Positions 1-8,900 of a stretch of 36,158 nucleotides of DNA are shown piece after piece. The notes under the pieces were generated by a model that searched no databases, was not told where the DNA came from, and saw only the letters and a list, made by a program, of their open reading frames with translations. The position numbers and the translations under genes were made by a program. The DNA is from Candidatus Kaiserbacteria bacterium (GTDB lineage: Bacteria > Patescibacteriota > Minisyncoccia > Phycocordibacterales > UBA918). Numbering within the stretch: position 1 is the stretch's first letter; each line of letters begins with the position of its first letter. The stretch spans positions 1 to 36,158 of the forward strand of contig SKHJ01000053.1 in NCBI GenBank assembly GCA_007116965.1. Direction: 5' to 3'.

Positions 1-279
1 CAACAGCAGCGACAACGCTCGCTCTCTGAGGCGGCCGCAGACGAGGCAACCTTACCCTGGGTACGGGTAACGATTGCGGTAGTGATCGCCTTCTTGGCAC
101 TTGGTTTTATGTTGTATACGGCGCGCTCGATCTGGCTGTCTGGCATCAGCGCTATTGGTCGTAACCCACGGGCGCGAGGTTCGGTCTGGACGACCGCTAT
201 TTTCAGTACCGTCTTGGTAGTGTTAGTAGCCCTGGTCGCGCTTTTGGTCGCGCTGGGGGTGTTGGTCTTGCCGGTGTAG
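1..279 (+). CDS. C-terminal part of an ATP synthase subunit c-like membrane hairpin protein (5' end outside window)
   Basis: The frame is open from base 1 to the TAG at 277-279, giving 92 residues, so the true start probably lies upstream; a GTG at 82 is only a possible internal start. After about 22 polar residues there are two hydrophobic helices joined by a polar loop with GISAIGRNPRAR. That loop resembles the Arg-Asn/Gln-Pro loop of F-type subunit c, and the position just before subunit b fits atpE. Oddities: the second helix (SVWTTAIFSTVLVVLVALVA and onward) has no Asp or Glu, although the ion-carrying carboxylate of subunit c normally sits there, and the polar N-terminal stretch is long for subunit c. 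It could be a degenerate c subunit, the second hairpin of a duplicated c, or an unrelated membrane protein at this locus. Confidence 0.5.
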   Translation, partial: QQQRQRSLSEAAADEATLPWVRVTIAVVIAFLALGFMLYTARSIWLSGISAIGRNPRARGSVWTTAIFSTVLVVLVALVALLVALGVLVLPV

Positions 280-321
280 CGGGGTCTGTGGTTTTCGCGT
301 AAAGCGACCAGCGTGGTGCGG

Positions 322-327
322 TACAAT
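322..327 (+). promoter_or_regulatory. Putative -10 box (TACAAT) for atpF
   Basis: TACAAT lies 6 nt before the ATG at 334, so transcription would be expected to start at or next to the start codon, giving a leaderless mRNA. No good -35 box is visible. The element lies after the stop of the c-like gene and suggests the b-to-epsilon genes can be transcribed from their own promoter. Confidence 0.4.
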
Positions 328-333
328 GAAGGT

Positions 334-1335
334 ATGCTGATCGAACTATCAATCGAGGTGCTTATCATCATCATTAGCCTTTTTGGGTTGCTGGTCGGTG
401 GGTTTGTGGTCCTGCAGCTCTATAACACACGGACCATTCGTCGACTTAGTTCATCGGTCTATGAGCGAATCCGCGCTGAAGCGGAACAGGAGGCACAAGC
501 CATCATTACCAATGCTCACGCTGAAGCCAGTACTATTCTCAGCCAAGCTAAGGATAATCGAGAGCAGTTACTACATATATACGAAGCGCAGTCGACCGAG
601 GCCCGAGAGATCGTTGCCGAAGCGCGGACCCAGGCGGCGACTATCCTGGCTGGCGCCGATGAGGATCGACAGCAGCTCGCTAGTGTCTACCACACGCAGA
701 TCGAACAAGCCAAGCAGATCGTGATGGAAGCAGAGGCGCAGGCGCGAGCCATTGTTGCTAGTGCCAAGGAGCAACGCACGCAGGTGGTTGATGACTACTC
801 AACACAGATCGGTAAGTTACAGAAGGTTTACGAGCAGCGTCTCGCCGAGCATATCGGCAGTTTGACCGAGCACATTGATACCCTACGGGCTTCGCAGACC
901 AAAGAGTTGACCGACGCCAGCGCGCAGTTGTTTGAGTCAATCATTCTCGAGCACGGTAAGATCCGCAAACGTTTCGACAAGGTCTTGAACTTGTTTGAAG
1001 AGACGCAGGGGACGATGGTGGGCGAAGCCAAGCAGGCGGTAGATTCAGTCAAAACGCGGCTGGACGAGACGGCGCAGACGCTCACGGAGCAGTTGCATAC
1101 CTACGACAACACCATCCGTGACACTATCTCAGAACATATCAAGCATACCTACGAGGTTATCGACGGGCAGATGGCGGAGTACCGTGAAGCCCGCGAAGCC
1201 ATTCTTGATCGTCATATTCAGCAGATCGTCGAAGACGTCACTCGCAAGGTGCTTAATAAGCAGTTGACCATTGTCGAGCACGCGGAGCTAGCGCGGGACG
1301 CGCTGGCGCAAGCCAAGAAAGATAACGTTATCTAA
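334..1335 (+). CDS. atpF: ATP synthase subunit b-like protein, about twice normal length
   Basis: The 333-residue product has one N-terminal membrane helix (about residues 5-30) followed by an almost entirely helical, charged, Ala/Gln/Glu-rich coiled coil. This is the plan of the peripheral-stalk subunit b, which links the membrane sector to F1. The C-terminus (ILDRHIQQIVEDVTRKVLNK) resembles the end of subunit b that meets delta. Family members are usually about 155-180 residues. The extra length includes three tandem copies of a 36-residue unit (about residues 55-162) and a further helical part. The ATG at 334 is preferred over the GTG at 313 because the earlier start would include the -10 box in the coding region and adds residues before the membrane helix. 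The delta gene follows after 12 nt. Confidence 0.75.
   Translation: MLIELSIEVLIIIISLFGLLVGGFVVLQLYNTRTIRRLSSSVYERIRAEAEQEAQAIITNAHAEASTILSQAKDNREQLLHIYEAQSTEAREIVAEARTQAATILAGADEDRQQLASVYHTQIEQAKQIVMEAEAQARAIVASAKEQRTQVVDDYSTQIGKLQKVYEQRLAEHIGSLTEHIDTLRASQTKELTDASAQLFESIILEHGKIRKRFDKVLNLFEETQGTMVGEAKQAVDSVKTRLDETAQTLTEQLHTYDNTIRDTISEHIKHTYEVIDGQMAEYREAREAILDRHIQQIVEDVTRKVLNKQLTIVEHAELARDALAQAKKDNVI
496..819 (+). repeat. Three tandem 36-codon repeats inside atpF
   Basis: Three consecutive 108-nt in-frame units (496-603, 604-711, 712-819) encode QAIITNAH..., REIVAEAR... and KQIVMEAE..., each ending in a segment with the pattern (R)xQ(L/V)xxxY. Shared positions include I-[IV] at 3-4, Ala at 7 and 11, I-[LV] at 14-15, Ala at 18, Arg at 22, Gln at 24 and Tyr at 29. 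Protein similarity is clear while the DNA has diverged, so the duplication is old. Confidence 0.8.
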
Positions 1336-1347
1336 TTACACGTATTT

Positions 1348-1866
1348 ATGTTTTCGCTCAAGCGCAATATTCTCGAGTCAAGTACCACCGCCGACCAAGC
1401 TCACCATTTGTTGGCGTTGTGGCAGGAGGTGATGGAACAAGCATTGTACCGAGCTGATACAGCGCAGACATTGTTGCAACGTTGGCGTACGGCTGTCGCA
1501 GACATTGAAAATGAAGGAGATCGCGAGATATTGGAGCAGTGGGATACCGAGTGGCTGACAACCATTGTGCCTGAAGAGTTCCCAGACTTTGCGAGCGAGA
1601 TGCAGCACTGGCTACAACGGGTGCCGACGTTTGTGGTGTACGTACCGGTGGCATTAGATGCGGCAGGTGTCGAGCTACTCCACCGTTGGGTACAGCAAGA
1701 AATGGGCGAGGAATGGCTTTTGGACCTGCGGGTCAGCGCTAATACCCTGGGCGGTTGTGCGTTTATTGCCGATGAACATTGGCACGATTATTCATTGCAC
1801 GGACAGTTGCAGCGTCAACCAGAAGCGGTCCGTGAAGCATTGCGTTCGTATGAGACCAGCACTTGA
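1348..1866 (+). CDS. atpH: ATP synthase subunit delta (divergent)
   Basis: The 172-residue protein sits between the b and alpha genes, where delta (OSCP) is expected, and has the usual delta length. The N-terminal 110 residues are mostly helical. The C-terminal segment (about residues 127-155, with RVSANTLGGCAFIADEHWHD) matches the delta C-terminal strand pattern of a Gly-Gly followed by a short hydrophobic strand and a D-x-S-x-x-x-x-L ending. Delta caps F1 and binds the b stalk. The last 17 nt overlap the alpha gene. The assignment rests on position, length and this C-terminal motif; the N-terminal half alone would not be recognised. Confidence 0.7.
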   Translation: MFSLKRNILESSTTADQAHHLLALWQEVMEQALYRADTAQTLLQRWRTAVADIENEGDREILEQWDTEWLTTIVPEEFPDFASEMQHWLQRVPTFVVYVPVALDAAGVELLHRWVQQEMGEEWLLDLRVSANTLGGCAFIADEHWHDYSLHGQLQRQPEAVREALRSYETST

Positions 1867-3316
1867 TCGTAGCACTGAGACGGGCGTGGTCGTTAAGGCC
1901 AAGCGGTACCTCTTGACCATCGCTGGCCTACCGTCAGCTCGGGTCAACGATATCTTGCTTGATGAGAAAGATCAGTATGCTATCGTGCGCGCCCTCAGCG
2001 ACGAGTATGTCTACGCCCTGGCGCTCACTAGTGTCTCACAACCAGGTGACCGCTACCGCTTCGCGGCTGATACCAAACTGTACTCAGGGGGCGACCATCT
2101 CTTTGGTCGCGTGATCGATACGTTGGGTCGGCCGGTGGATAATCGTGGCTCATTTCCACCCCCAAACGTTGCGTTCAAGCTAGAAGTAGAAGCGCCTGGG
2201 ATTGAGGTGCGCCGTCACATTCACGAACAACTGCAAACTGGTATCACTACCGTCGATACCTTGATACCAATCGCAAAAGGGCAACGCCAGCTGGTCTTTG
2301 GACCGATGCGGAGCGGTAAATCGACCTTCTTGACCCAGACGGTGCGGGAGCAGGCGGCGGCTGGTACGGTCTGTATCTACGCCGTCATCGGTAAGCCGAT
2401 CACTGGCTTACGTAAGATCACTGACAGTATTATCAAGGACGCGTCGCCTGAGAGTAAGGTGGTCGTGCTGGCGGCGGTTTCGGACGAACCAGCCTCGGTA
2501 ATCGCGCTGGCCCCGTCGGTGGCTTTTTTGTTGGCTGAGTATTTTCAAAGTCAAGGTGAGGATGTGTTGGTGGTTCTCGATGACCTTGACGCCCATGCCA
2601 AGTATTTACGTGAGATCGCCTTGCTCGAAGGTCGACTGCCCAGCACCGAGTCTTATCCTGGCGATATCTTCTACCAGCACGCTCACTTGATGGAGCGGTC
2701 GGGTCACTTCACTGACGAGATCGGTGGCGGATCTATCACGGCCTTGCCGGTCATTCAGACCGATCTCAAGAATTTCTCTGACCTCATTCCCACCAACGTG
2801 ATGGCCTGTACCGACGGACACCTTTCATTCTCCCCAACGATGCGGGCCCAAGGCGTGTATCCATCTATCAATATTCCAGAATCGGTGACCCGGGTCGGGC
2901 GACAAGCACAAGCACGACTCCAGAAGCAGGCGACCAGGCGGGTGTTGCGTCTCCTGGGGCAGTACCGGGCGCAACAAGAGTACGCGAAGTTTAGTTCTGA
3001 TCTGAACGAACAGGCACAACAGTTACTCCAGACTGGTGCTATTATCGAAACGCTCCTACAACAACCGCCATACGAAGGTATCGATCGGGCGGTACAGGTG
3101 ATAGCAATTGGCTTGGTCTTTTCCGGTTTCTTCGACACTATGGATGCACGGGTTGTACAAGAACGAAGAGCAGCCTTGTTGCAAGGACTGAGCGAGGATG
3201 ACGCCCTGAGTGCCTTACGGGAGACGGTAATGACCGAGCAATGGACTTGGGAGCAATTTGTTACCGAGCTCCAGAGTCACCACGACGCCATCAAGACCTA
3301 TGTCAGTGATCCGTGA
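1850..3316 (+). CDS. atpA: ATP synthase F1 subunit alpha
   Basis: The 488-residue product has the alpha architecture: N-terminal beta barrel, nucleotide-binding domain with P-loop GPMRSGKS (about residue 147), Walker B-like VLVVLDDLDAHAKYLREIAL with the YPGDIFYQHAHLMERSGHF block, and the SVTRVGRQAQ segment carrying the arginine that reaches the beta active site. The P-loop differs from the usual alpha GDRQTGKT, and GRQAQ replaces the usual GGAAQ. The ATG at 1850 is chosen because upstream codons in this frame lie inside the delta gene and give no alpha-like sequence. The start overlaps delta by 17 nt, suggesting translational coupling. Alpha subunits bind nucleotide without turning it over. 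Confidence 0.93.
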   Translation: MRPALDRSTETGVVVKAKRYLLTIAGLPSARVNDILLDEKDQYAIVRALSDEYVYALALTSVSQPGDRYRFAADTKLYSGGDHLFGRVIDTLGRPVDNRGSFPPPNVAFKLEVEAPGIEVRRHIHEQLQTGITTVDTLIPIAKGQRQLVFGPMRSGKSTFLTQTVREQAAAGTVCIYAVIGKPITGLRKITDSIIKDASPESKVVVLAAVSDEPASVIALAPSVAFLLAEYFQSQGEDVLVVLDDLDAHAKYLREIALLEGRLPSTESYPGDIFYQHAHLMERSGHFTDEIGGGSITALPVIQTDLKNFSDLIPTNVMACTDGHLSFSPTMRAQGVYPSINIPESVTRVGRQAQARLQKQATRRVLRLLGQYRAQQEYAKFSSDLNEQAQQLLQTGAIIETLLQQPPYEGIDRAVQVIAIGLVFSGFFDTMDARVVQERRAALLQGLSEDDALSALRETVMTEQWTWEQFVTELQSHHDAIKTYVSDP

Positions 3317-4145
3317 GTTACAAGAACAGTTGCAACAGACTGAGACGACCAAGTTCGTCACGACGATGTTGCGTGATATCAGCGCCACTCGACTGCAAGC
3401 CATTCGGGCTGAGTTTGAGGCCAATACCGCGTATTATAGCGAACTCCACCAATTGATGAATCTGATCAAACGCTACGCGGCCGAGGCGGGGGTGTCACTC
3501 GAGCTGGGCGCAGGACCACGACGGGTCTACGTGGCCCTGACGGCCAATCGACGCTTCTATGGTCATCTCAATACCGATGTGATGAAGTTGTTGCACGAAC
3601 GGTTGGCGACTGAGACCGACGCGGCTGGGTACGTCATCGGCCAGACCGGTCAGCAGTACGTGGAAGCGGATGGGGCACAGTGGCCAGTATTACCCACCGT
3701 CGCGCTGTTCGCTAACGATATCCCCGAACCAGCTGAAGTTCGTTCAGTAATTGCGGCACTCCGCACGTATACTGAAGTGATGGTCATTCATCCGAGCTAT
3801 ATCAATTCCTTCAGACAAGAGGCAGTGGTGACTGATATCACCCACCAACCAGCTTTACATAGTAGTCATGAACGGCCGACGGTCGATTATCTATTCGAGC
3901 CAGACTTACCGGCCCTGCTACACTTCTTCCGTGAGCAAGTGCGTGCAGTTCTCTTTCAACGGGTGCTTTTGGAGACGCGGCTCGCTTTTACTGGCGCGCG
4001 TTTGATGAAGATGCAGCGGGCTCGGGAGCGGGCCGCCGAGTTGGTTCGTCAGGAGCGTCGTACCATTCATAAACAGATCAGTACGATTCAGAGTATGCGC
4101 CTACTGGAGACCTTTACTGGCTTTCATTCCGATCGCACGTTATGA
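3300..4145 (+). CDS. atpG: ATP synthase F1 subunit gamma
   Basis: The 281-residue product is the central-shaft subunit. The N-terminal helix (about residues 1-60) and the long C-terminal helix with the MKMQRARERAAEL pattern match the two coiled-coil ends of gamma. The middle has a small alpha/beta domain (VYVALTANRRFYGHLN and following), comparable to the usual LC/T-SDRGLCG segment but without its typical residues. The ATG at 3300 overlaps the alpha gene by 17 nt, the same overlap as between delta and alpha. An earlier in-frame start lies deep inside alpha and is unlikely. The gene ends in a 4-nt ATGA overlap with beta. Confidence 0.88.
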   Translation: MSVIRELQEQLQQTETTKFVTTMLRDISATRLQAIRAEFEANTAYYSELHQLMNLIKRYAAEAGVSLELGAGPRRVYVALTANRRFYGHLNTDVMKLLHERLATETDAAGYVIGQTGQQYVEADGAQWPVLPTVALFANDIPEPAEVRSVIAALRTYTEVMVIHPSYINSFRQEAVVTDITHQPALHSSHERPTVDYLFEPDLPALLHFFREQVRAVLFQRVLLETRLAFTGARLMKMQRARERAAELVRQERRTIHKQISTIQSMRLLETFTGFHSDRTL

Positions 4146-5566
4146 GCAAGCAGCACCAACACAAACCCAAGTCCCCGGAGACCACTGATCGTACGATTGG
4201 GCAGATTCGTGGCGTGTTGGGACAGATCGTGCATATCCACTGCACCGAATCGTACCGACCAGCGCTACGCGAACTCTTGAGTACGACGGAATATCCCGAG
4301 GTGCGTTTGGAAGCGTACGCATACGATGGTCCGCACACACTGTATTGCTTGTTGTTGACTGACGTTGATCAAATCGAGCGCGGTCTGCATGTGGTTTCAA
4401 CCGGTACTCAGATCACTATCCCGGTCGGGCAGGCGGCCTTGGGTCGGGTGATGGATCTCTACGGCGAGGCGATCGATGGAGGGTCACCACTTACCACCGA
4501 CGAGACGCGAACTGTGTACCGGAGTCAGACAATGACTCAGGGTATGCGCGTGGTGCGACCAGCCGAAGTGCTTGATACTGGCATCAAGGCCATTGATTTC
4601 TTTACACCCTTACTGCGGGGCGGCAAGATGGCCTTGGTCGGGGGAGCGGGAGTGGGTAAGACCACCTTGCAGGAGGAGATATTGCGCAATGTGGTCTACG
4701 GTGGTAGTGGCGTGTCGGTCTTTGCTGGGATCGGAGAGCGTATTCGAGAAGGACATGATCTGTGGTCGTCACTCAAGGAACATAATGTGCTTGATCGAAC
4801 GGCGCTTATCTTTGGACACATCAACAAGAACGCGGCGGTTCGTACGCTGACTGCGGCCTCAGCCGCAACCCTGGTCGAGTATTTTCGTGATGAGGCTAAA
4901 CAGGACGTCCTTTTCTTTGTTGATAATGTCTTTCGTTTCTTGCAGGCGGGGAGTGAGCTTTCGACGCTTTTGAGTGAATTGCCCTCGGAGTTCGGGTATC
5001 AGCCGACCTTGCAGTCAGAGATCGCGCAGTTTGAGAACCGACTGTATTCGACCGAGGACGCTTTCGTGACTTCGGTGCAGACGGTCTATGTACCAGCTGA
5101 TGAGTTTGGTAATCCGGCCGTGGCGGCCACTATGCCACATATGGACGCGGTGGTGGTACTCTCGCGGGAGATGACCCACGACGGCAGGTATCCGGCTATT
5201 GATCCCTTTACTTCGACCTCGAGCGCCCTCAACCCAGCGATGGTCGGCAGCGGACATTATCTGGCGGCCACTACCGCGGTCGAGATGTTGCAACAGTACA
5301 AACAGTTGGTGCGCATCGTCTCGATCGTGGGGGAGGAAGAGCTCTCTATCGAGAACCAGAAGCGATACTCGCGAGCGCAAAAATTACTCAATTATATGAC
5401 GCAGTCGTTTATCTCAACTGCGGTCGAAACGGGGCGGGAGGGGGTAAAGGTAACCCGAGCCACCGTGGTGGCTGATGTCCAGGCCATTTTGGGTGGGGTG
5501 GTCGATCGCGTGCCGGCTGATGAGTTCCTTTATATTAGCGATTTGAAGACGGCCGGACTCATATAG
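4142..5566 (+). CDS. atpD: ATP synthase F1 subunit beta (catalytic)
   Basis: The 474-residue protein is the catalytic subunit. Visible are the P-loop GGAGVGKTT (about residue 165), the GERIREGHD segment with the catalytic glutamate, Walker B VLFFVDNVFRFLQAGSE, and the GYQPTL, VPADEF and AIDPFTSTS blocks. The DELSEED loop reads EEELSIEN. The segment that is normally NEPPGAR before the EYFRDE motif reads INKNAAVRTLTAASA, losing residues that are nearly invariant in the family. Start and gamma stop overlap in ATGA. The protein probably still hydrolyses or makes ATP because the core catalytic residues are present, but it is clearly divergent. Confidence 0.95.
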   Translation: MSKQHQHKPKSPETTDRTIGQIRGVLGQIVHIHCTESYRPALRELLSTTEYPEVRLEAYAYDGPHTLYCLLLTDVDQIERGLHVVSTGTQITIPVGQAALGRVMDLYGEAIDGGSPLTTDETRTVYRSQTMTQGMRVVRPAEVLDTGIKAIDFFTPLLRGGKMALVGGAGVGKTTLQEEILRNVVYGGSGVSVFAGIGERIREGHDLWSSLKEHNVLDRTALIFGHINKNAAVRTLTAASAATLVEYFRDEAKQDVLFFVDNVFRFLQAGSELSTLLSELPSEFGYQPTLQSEIAQFENRLYSTEDAFVTSVQTVYVPADEFGNPAVAATMPHMDAVVVLSREMTHDGRYPAIDPFTSTSSALNPAMVGSGHYLAATTAVEMLQQYKQLVRIVSIVGEEELSIENQKRYSRAQKLLNYMTQSFISTAVETGREGVKVTRATVVADVQAILGGVVDRVPADEFLYISDLKTAGLI

Positions 5567-5570
5567 GCAT

Positions 5571-5906
5571 ATGAATGAGCAGCGATTGACAATGAGTATC
5601 CAAGCCCCAGCCGGAGTGATCTGGGAAGGTGAGATACGGTCGCTCCGTTCACACAACCAAGAGGGTCCGTTTACTATTTTGCCCGACCACGCCAACTTTA
5701 TGACGCCACTTCATCAGGCCGAGCTCATCGTAACCTTTGCTGACGGAGTGGAACGAAGTTATACCTACGAAGAATCGGTCTTGTTCTTAGAAGATAACCA
5801 TATTCGCCTGTATGTGCACGAAGAACCAGGTTTGCGACAGACGGCGTCAGCGGAAGTTGCTACTGAGTCGGTAGTGGCCACCGATGAGACAGAAACAACG
5901 TCATAA
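5571..5906 (+). CDS. atpC: ATP synthase subunit epsilon, N-terminal domain only
   Basis: The 111-residue protein begins 4 nt after the beta stop. Residues about 7-85 match the epsilon beta-sandwich: APAGVIWEGEIRSL, then GPFTILPDHANFMTPL, then LFLEDNHIRLYV. The C-terminal two-helix domain that regulates ATP hydrolysis in many bacteria is absent; instead there is a short tail rich in Thr, Glu and Val. A second in-frame ATG at 5592 would also give a complete domain. Epsilon binds gamma and the c ring. This is the last gene of the ATP synthase operon; no clear terminator follows. Confidence 0.88.
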   Translation: MNEQRLTMSIQAPAGVIWEGEIRSLRSHNQEGPFTILPDHANFMTPLHQAELIVTFADGVERSYTYEESVLFLEDNHIRLYVHEEPGLRQTASAEVATESVVATDETETTS

Positions 5907-5942
5907 ATACTGTGTAGACAAGCAATTTCGCCACGACGGTTA

Positions 5943-5951
5943 TGCTACACT
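5943..5951 (+). promoter_or_regulatory. Extended -10 (TGC-TACACT) for the large surface protein gene
   Basis: TGC followed by TACACT lies 35 nt before the ATG at 5987. No strong -35 is visible at 17 nt. The position fits a start of transcription near 5958 and a leader of about 29 nt. Confidence 0.45.
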
Positions 5952-5986
5952 GAAGATGTCTGACCAGCCGTCAGGCGACTTTGAGT

Positions 5987-8900
5987 ATGCGCATACGTGG
6001 AGGACCGAAAAGCTGGAGTAAACGCCTAGAAAGCATAGTGCATATAACGGTGGCTGTTTTGACGGTGACGATGTTTGCCTATTCGGCGGGTGTGCGTGTT
6101 GACCTGGAACGTTTAAATGCTGTTACGCAGGTGGCACAGATCGGCAGTGCGCTGCCGACAGAGACCACCGGGCTGACACCTGAGAGTGAGTCACAGAGCC
6201 GCTGGTATGAACCGATTACGACACAAGTGCGGCACGTCTGGTCGGTAGTGGGAGAGACGTGGTACTTGGTACGGACCGGGGCGGTGTTTCAGTTGGCGCA
6301 GGTAGGAACGTCAGTGCCGGAGGGTGAGGCGGCCGCAGCTGCGCTGCGGCCGCCAGGTAGTTGGCCACTGCAGCCTGCCACCGATCCGTCGGCAGGCACT
6401 TTGATCGTCAACACGCCACTACTGGTTGATAACACCCTGACGGTCATTGGTACCAGCTCGTTGGCCACAACCACGCTGGGCGGTCCGTTGGGCGCACTCG
6501 ATGCTTCATTTACTAACGTCAGTATTGACGGCACGCTTACCATCGACACGCTGACGGCCGCGGCGGTGACGGCAGGCACGGTCGGTGCTACCGCTATTGA
6601 TACTGCCACACTAGGCGCGACAACGGTCGAAACAGCCGATTTGGGCGTTCTTAATCTCGCTACCATTGCCGAGCTGATCGTTGATAGCGCAGCTAGTCTT
6701 GGTTCGTTGCAAGTGTTGGGTGCGAGTGAGGTCACTACCTTATTGGCTACCGGTGTTTTGACGGCCCAGGGAGGTATGGTGACGCAAGGAGCTGATATCG
6801 ATGCTGGTGAAGGTGAGATCTTTGCTAGTAATATCGTTAATGAGATTGTCGCCGGGGAGAACGTGACTATCACCGGTACCCAGAATGTGCCGATCATCTC
6901 AGTCAGTGCGGATGATCTGGTTGGCGTACTCAGTCTAAATGGTCAAAGTGGTGACCTGGATCTGGTGGGCGGGGTAGATATCACTATTAGTGGTTTGACC
7001 ATCAGTAGTAATGCTACGTTGGCGACCGTACGGTCCCGTGGTGGTTGTGTCGACTGCATCACCGATGGCGATGTGCGGGCCGACCTGACCATCAGTGGCG
7101 GTACTATCAACGGCACCCCAATCGGCCTGACGACACCCAGTAGCGCGGCGTTTACTACCGTGGCTGTCGGTACCACTACCAGCTCAACAACCCTCACCGT
7201 TGGGGGTGGTTTAGAGGTGAGCGAACGGATCTTGATGACAGGTAGTGCCACCTCGACTTTCTTTGGTAGCGTTAATCTCGAGAGCGGTTGTTTTGCTATC
7301 GGTGGGGTGTGTATTGAAGGGGTAGAACCGTCGAGTTACGTGGGACTAAATGATACACCGGCCGGCTTGACCAACAACGCTCTGCAGTTTGCGAACGCGA
7401 GCGGTACCGCCTTGACCCAATCAGCCAACTTGGTCTTTGCTGACGGCCGGCTCGGAGTCGGAACAGCTACCCCAGAGCGAACACTGACCGTGGTAGGGGA
7501 TACCTTACTCTCCGGCGCGTTGCGCGTAGAGAGTAGTACCAGCTCGCAATTTGTGGGTGGTATCAACGTGACTGGTGGCTGCGTGTCGGTGGATGGGGTG
7601 TGTCTCGTCGGTGGAGTTAATCGTTTAGCTGATCTGACCGATGTGACCGTGGTGGCTACCAGTACTGGAGACATACTGCTGTTTGACGGATCAGACTGGA
7701 CCAATGTGCCGACCTCTAGCTTAGGCCTGGGTGATGGACGGTTTCGTGGGTTATCAGATACTCCCGACTTGTTTACGCCGAGTGCCATCTCCTTTGTCAA
7801 CGCTGGCGGTTCGGCTTTGACGCAGGACAGTGAGTTTATCTACAGCGGCGGTCAGCTCGGAGTAGGGACGAGTGACTTGCGGACAACGTTGACGGTCGGG
7901 GGTGATATCAGCGTGCTCGGTGCGGAGGCACTACGGTGGTACGACAGTGATAGCACCCACTACGTTGGCTTTCGAGCTCCAAGTACGTTGACAGGTTCGA
8001 CCGTTTGGACCTTGCCGGCGAGTGACGGTAGCGCCAACCAACTTCTGGTGACCGATGGCGCTGGTAATTTATTCTTTGATGACCTTAGTGCGCTGGGTGG
8101 TGGCGCTAACCGCTATGTTGAATTGACCGACACCCCGGGCGCCTTTGTTGGCGCCGGAGTGATCCCGTTTGTCAACGCGACGAGCTCTGCCTTGACCCAA
8201 GCGAGCACCTTTGTCTTTCGAGAAGGGCGGCTGGGGGTGGGTGTAAATGACCCCGGACAGACTTTGACTGTACAGGGAGATATACGCTTCCAACCCAATG
8301 CCCAGGACATCGGAATGGTGTACTCGACCAGTGGCAATCGGTTTGGTTTTGGTACACCCAGCATCAGCGACAATCGTATTGCGTTACGGGGCTCACTAAC
8401 CCAATTCGGAGGAGTACAGGGTGATCCTTACGAGCTTGTTCCGCGTGGATCGGTGACAACTTTACCTGCCCGAGTAAACGACATTGTAGTGGTCGGTAAT
8501 CTGGCCTACGCGGTGACCGATTCGGCCAACAATGACTTCCATATCATTGACGTCACTAATCCAGATAATCCGGTCGAGATCGGCCAACTTGACCTACCTT
8601 TGAACGCTAACGGTCGGGCCGTGACTATCCTTGGCCAGTATGCGTACGTGGTGTCGACTTCACAGGGTGATGATTTTCATGTCATCAATGTTAGTGATCC
8701 TACGGACCCAGAGATCGTGAACTCACTACCGTTACCGACGATACTACCAACATCTGTTAATGATGTAGCAATTAAGGGCAACTACGCCTATGTGGTCGCC
8801 AACCGCACGACTGATGCAGCCGATAGACAATTCTTTGTTATTGATATTACCGATCCGACGCAGCCATCGTTCGTAAACGAGCTATTTCTGGCTGACTCTG

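Noticed and set aside
6329..6353. GCGGCCGCAG / CTGCGGCCGC inverted repeat
   Set aside because: Lies within the coding sequence for an Ala-rich stretch; 10-bp arms are explained by GC-rich Ala and Arg codons and no gene boundary is near.
6289..6897. Long minus-strand ORF (202 codons) inside the surface protein gene
   Set aside because: Shadow of a strongly supported gene with repeats and domains on the plus strand; the product is a low-complexity Val/Thr/Ser/Pro mixture with no recognisable features.
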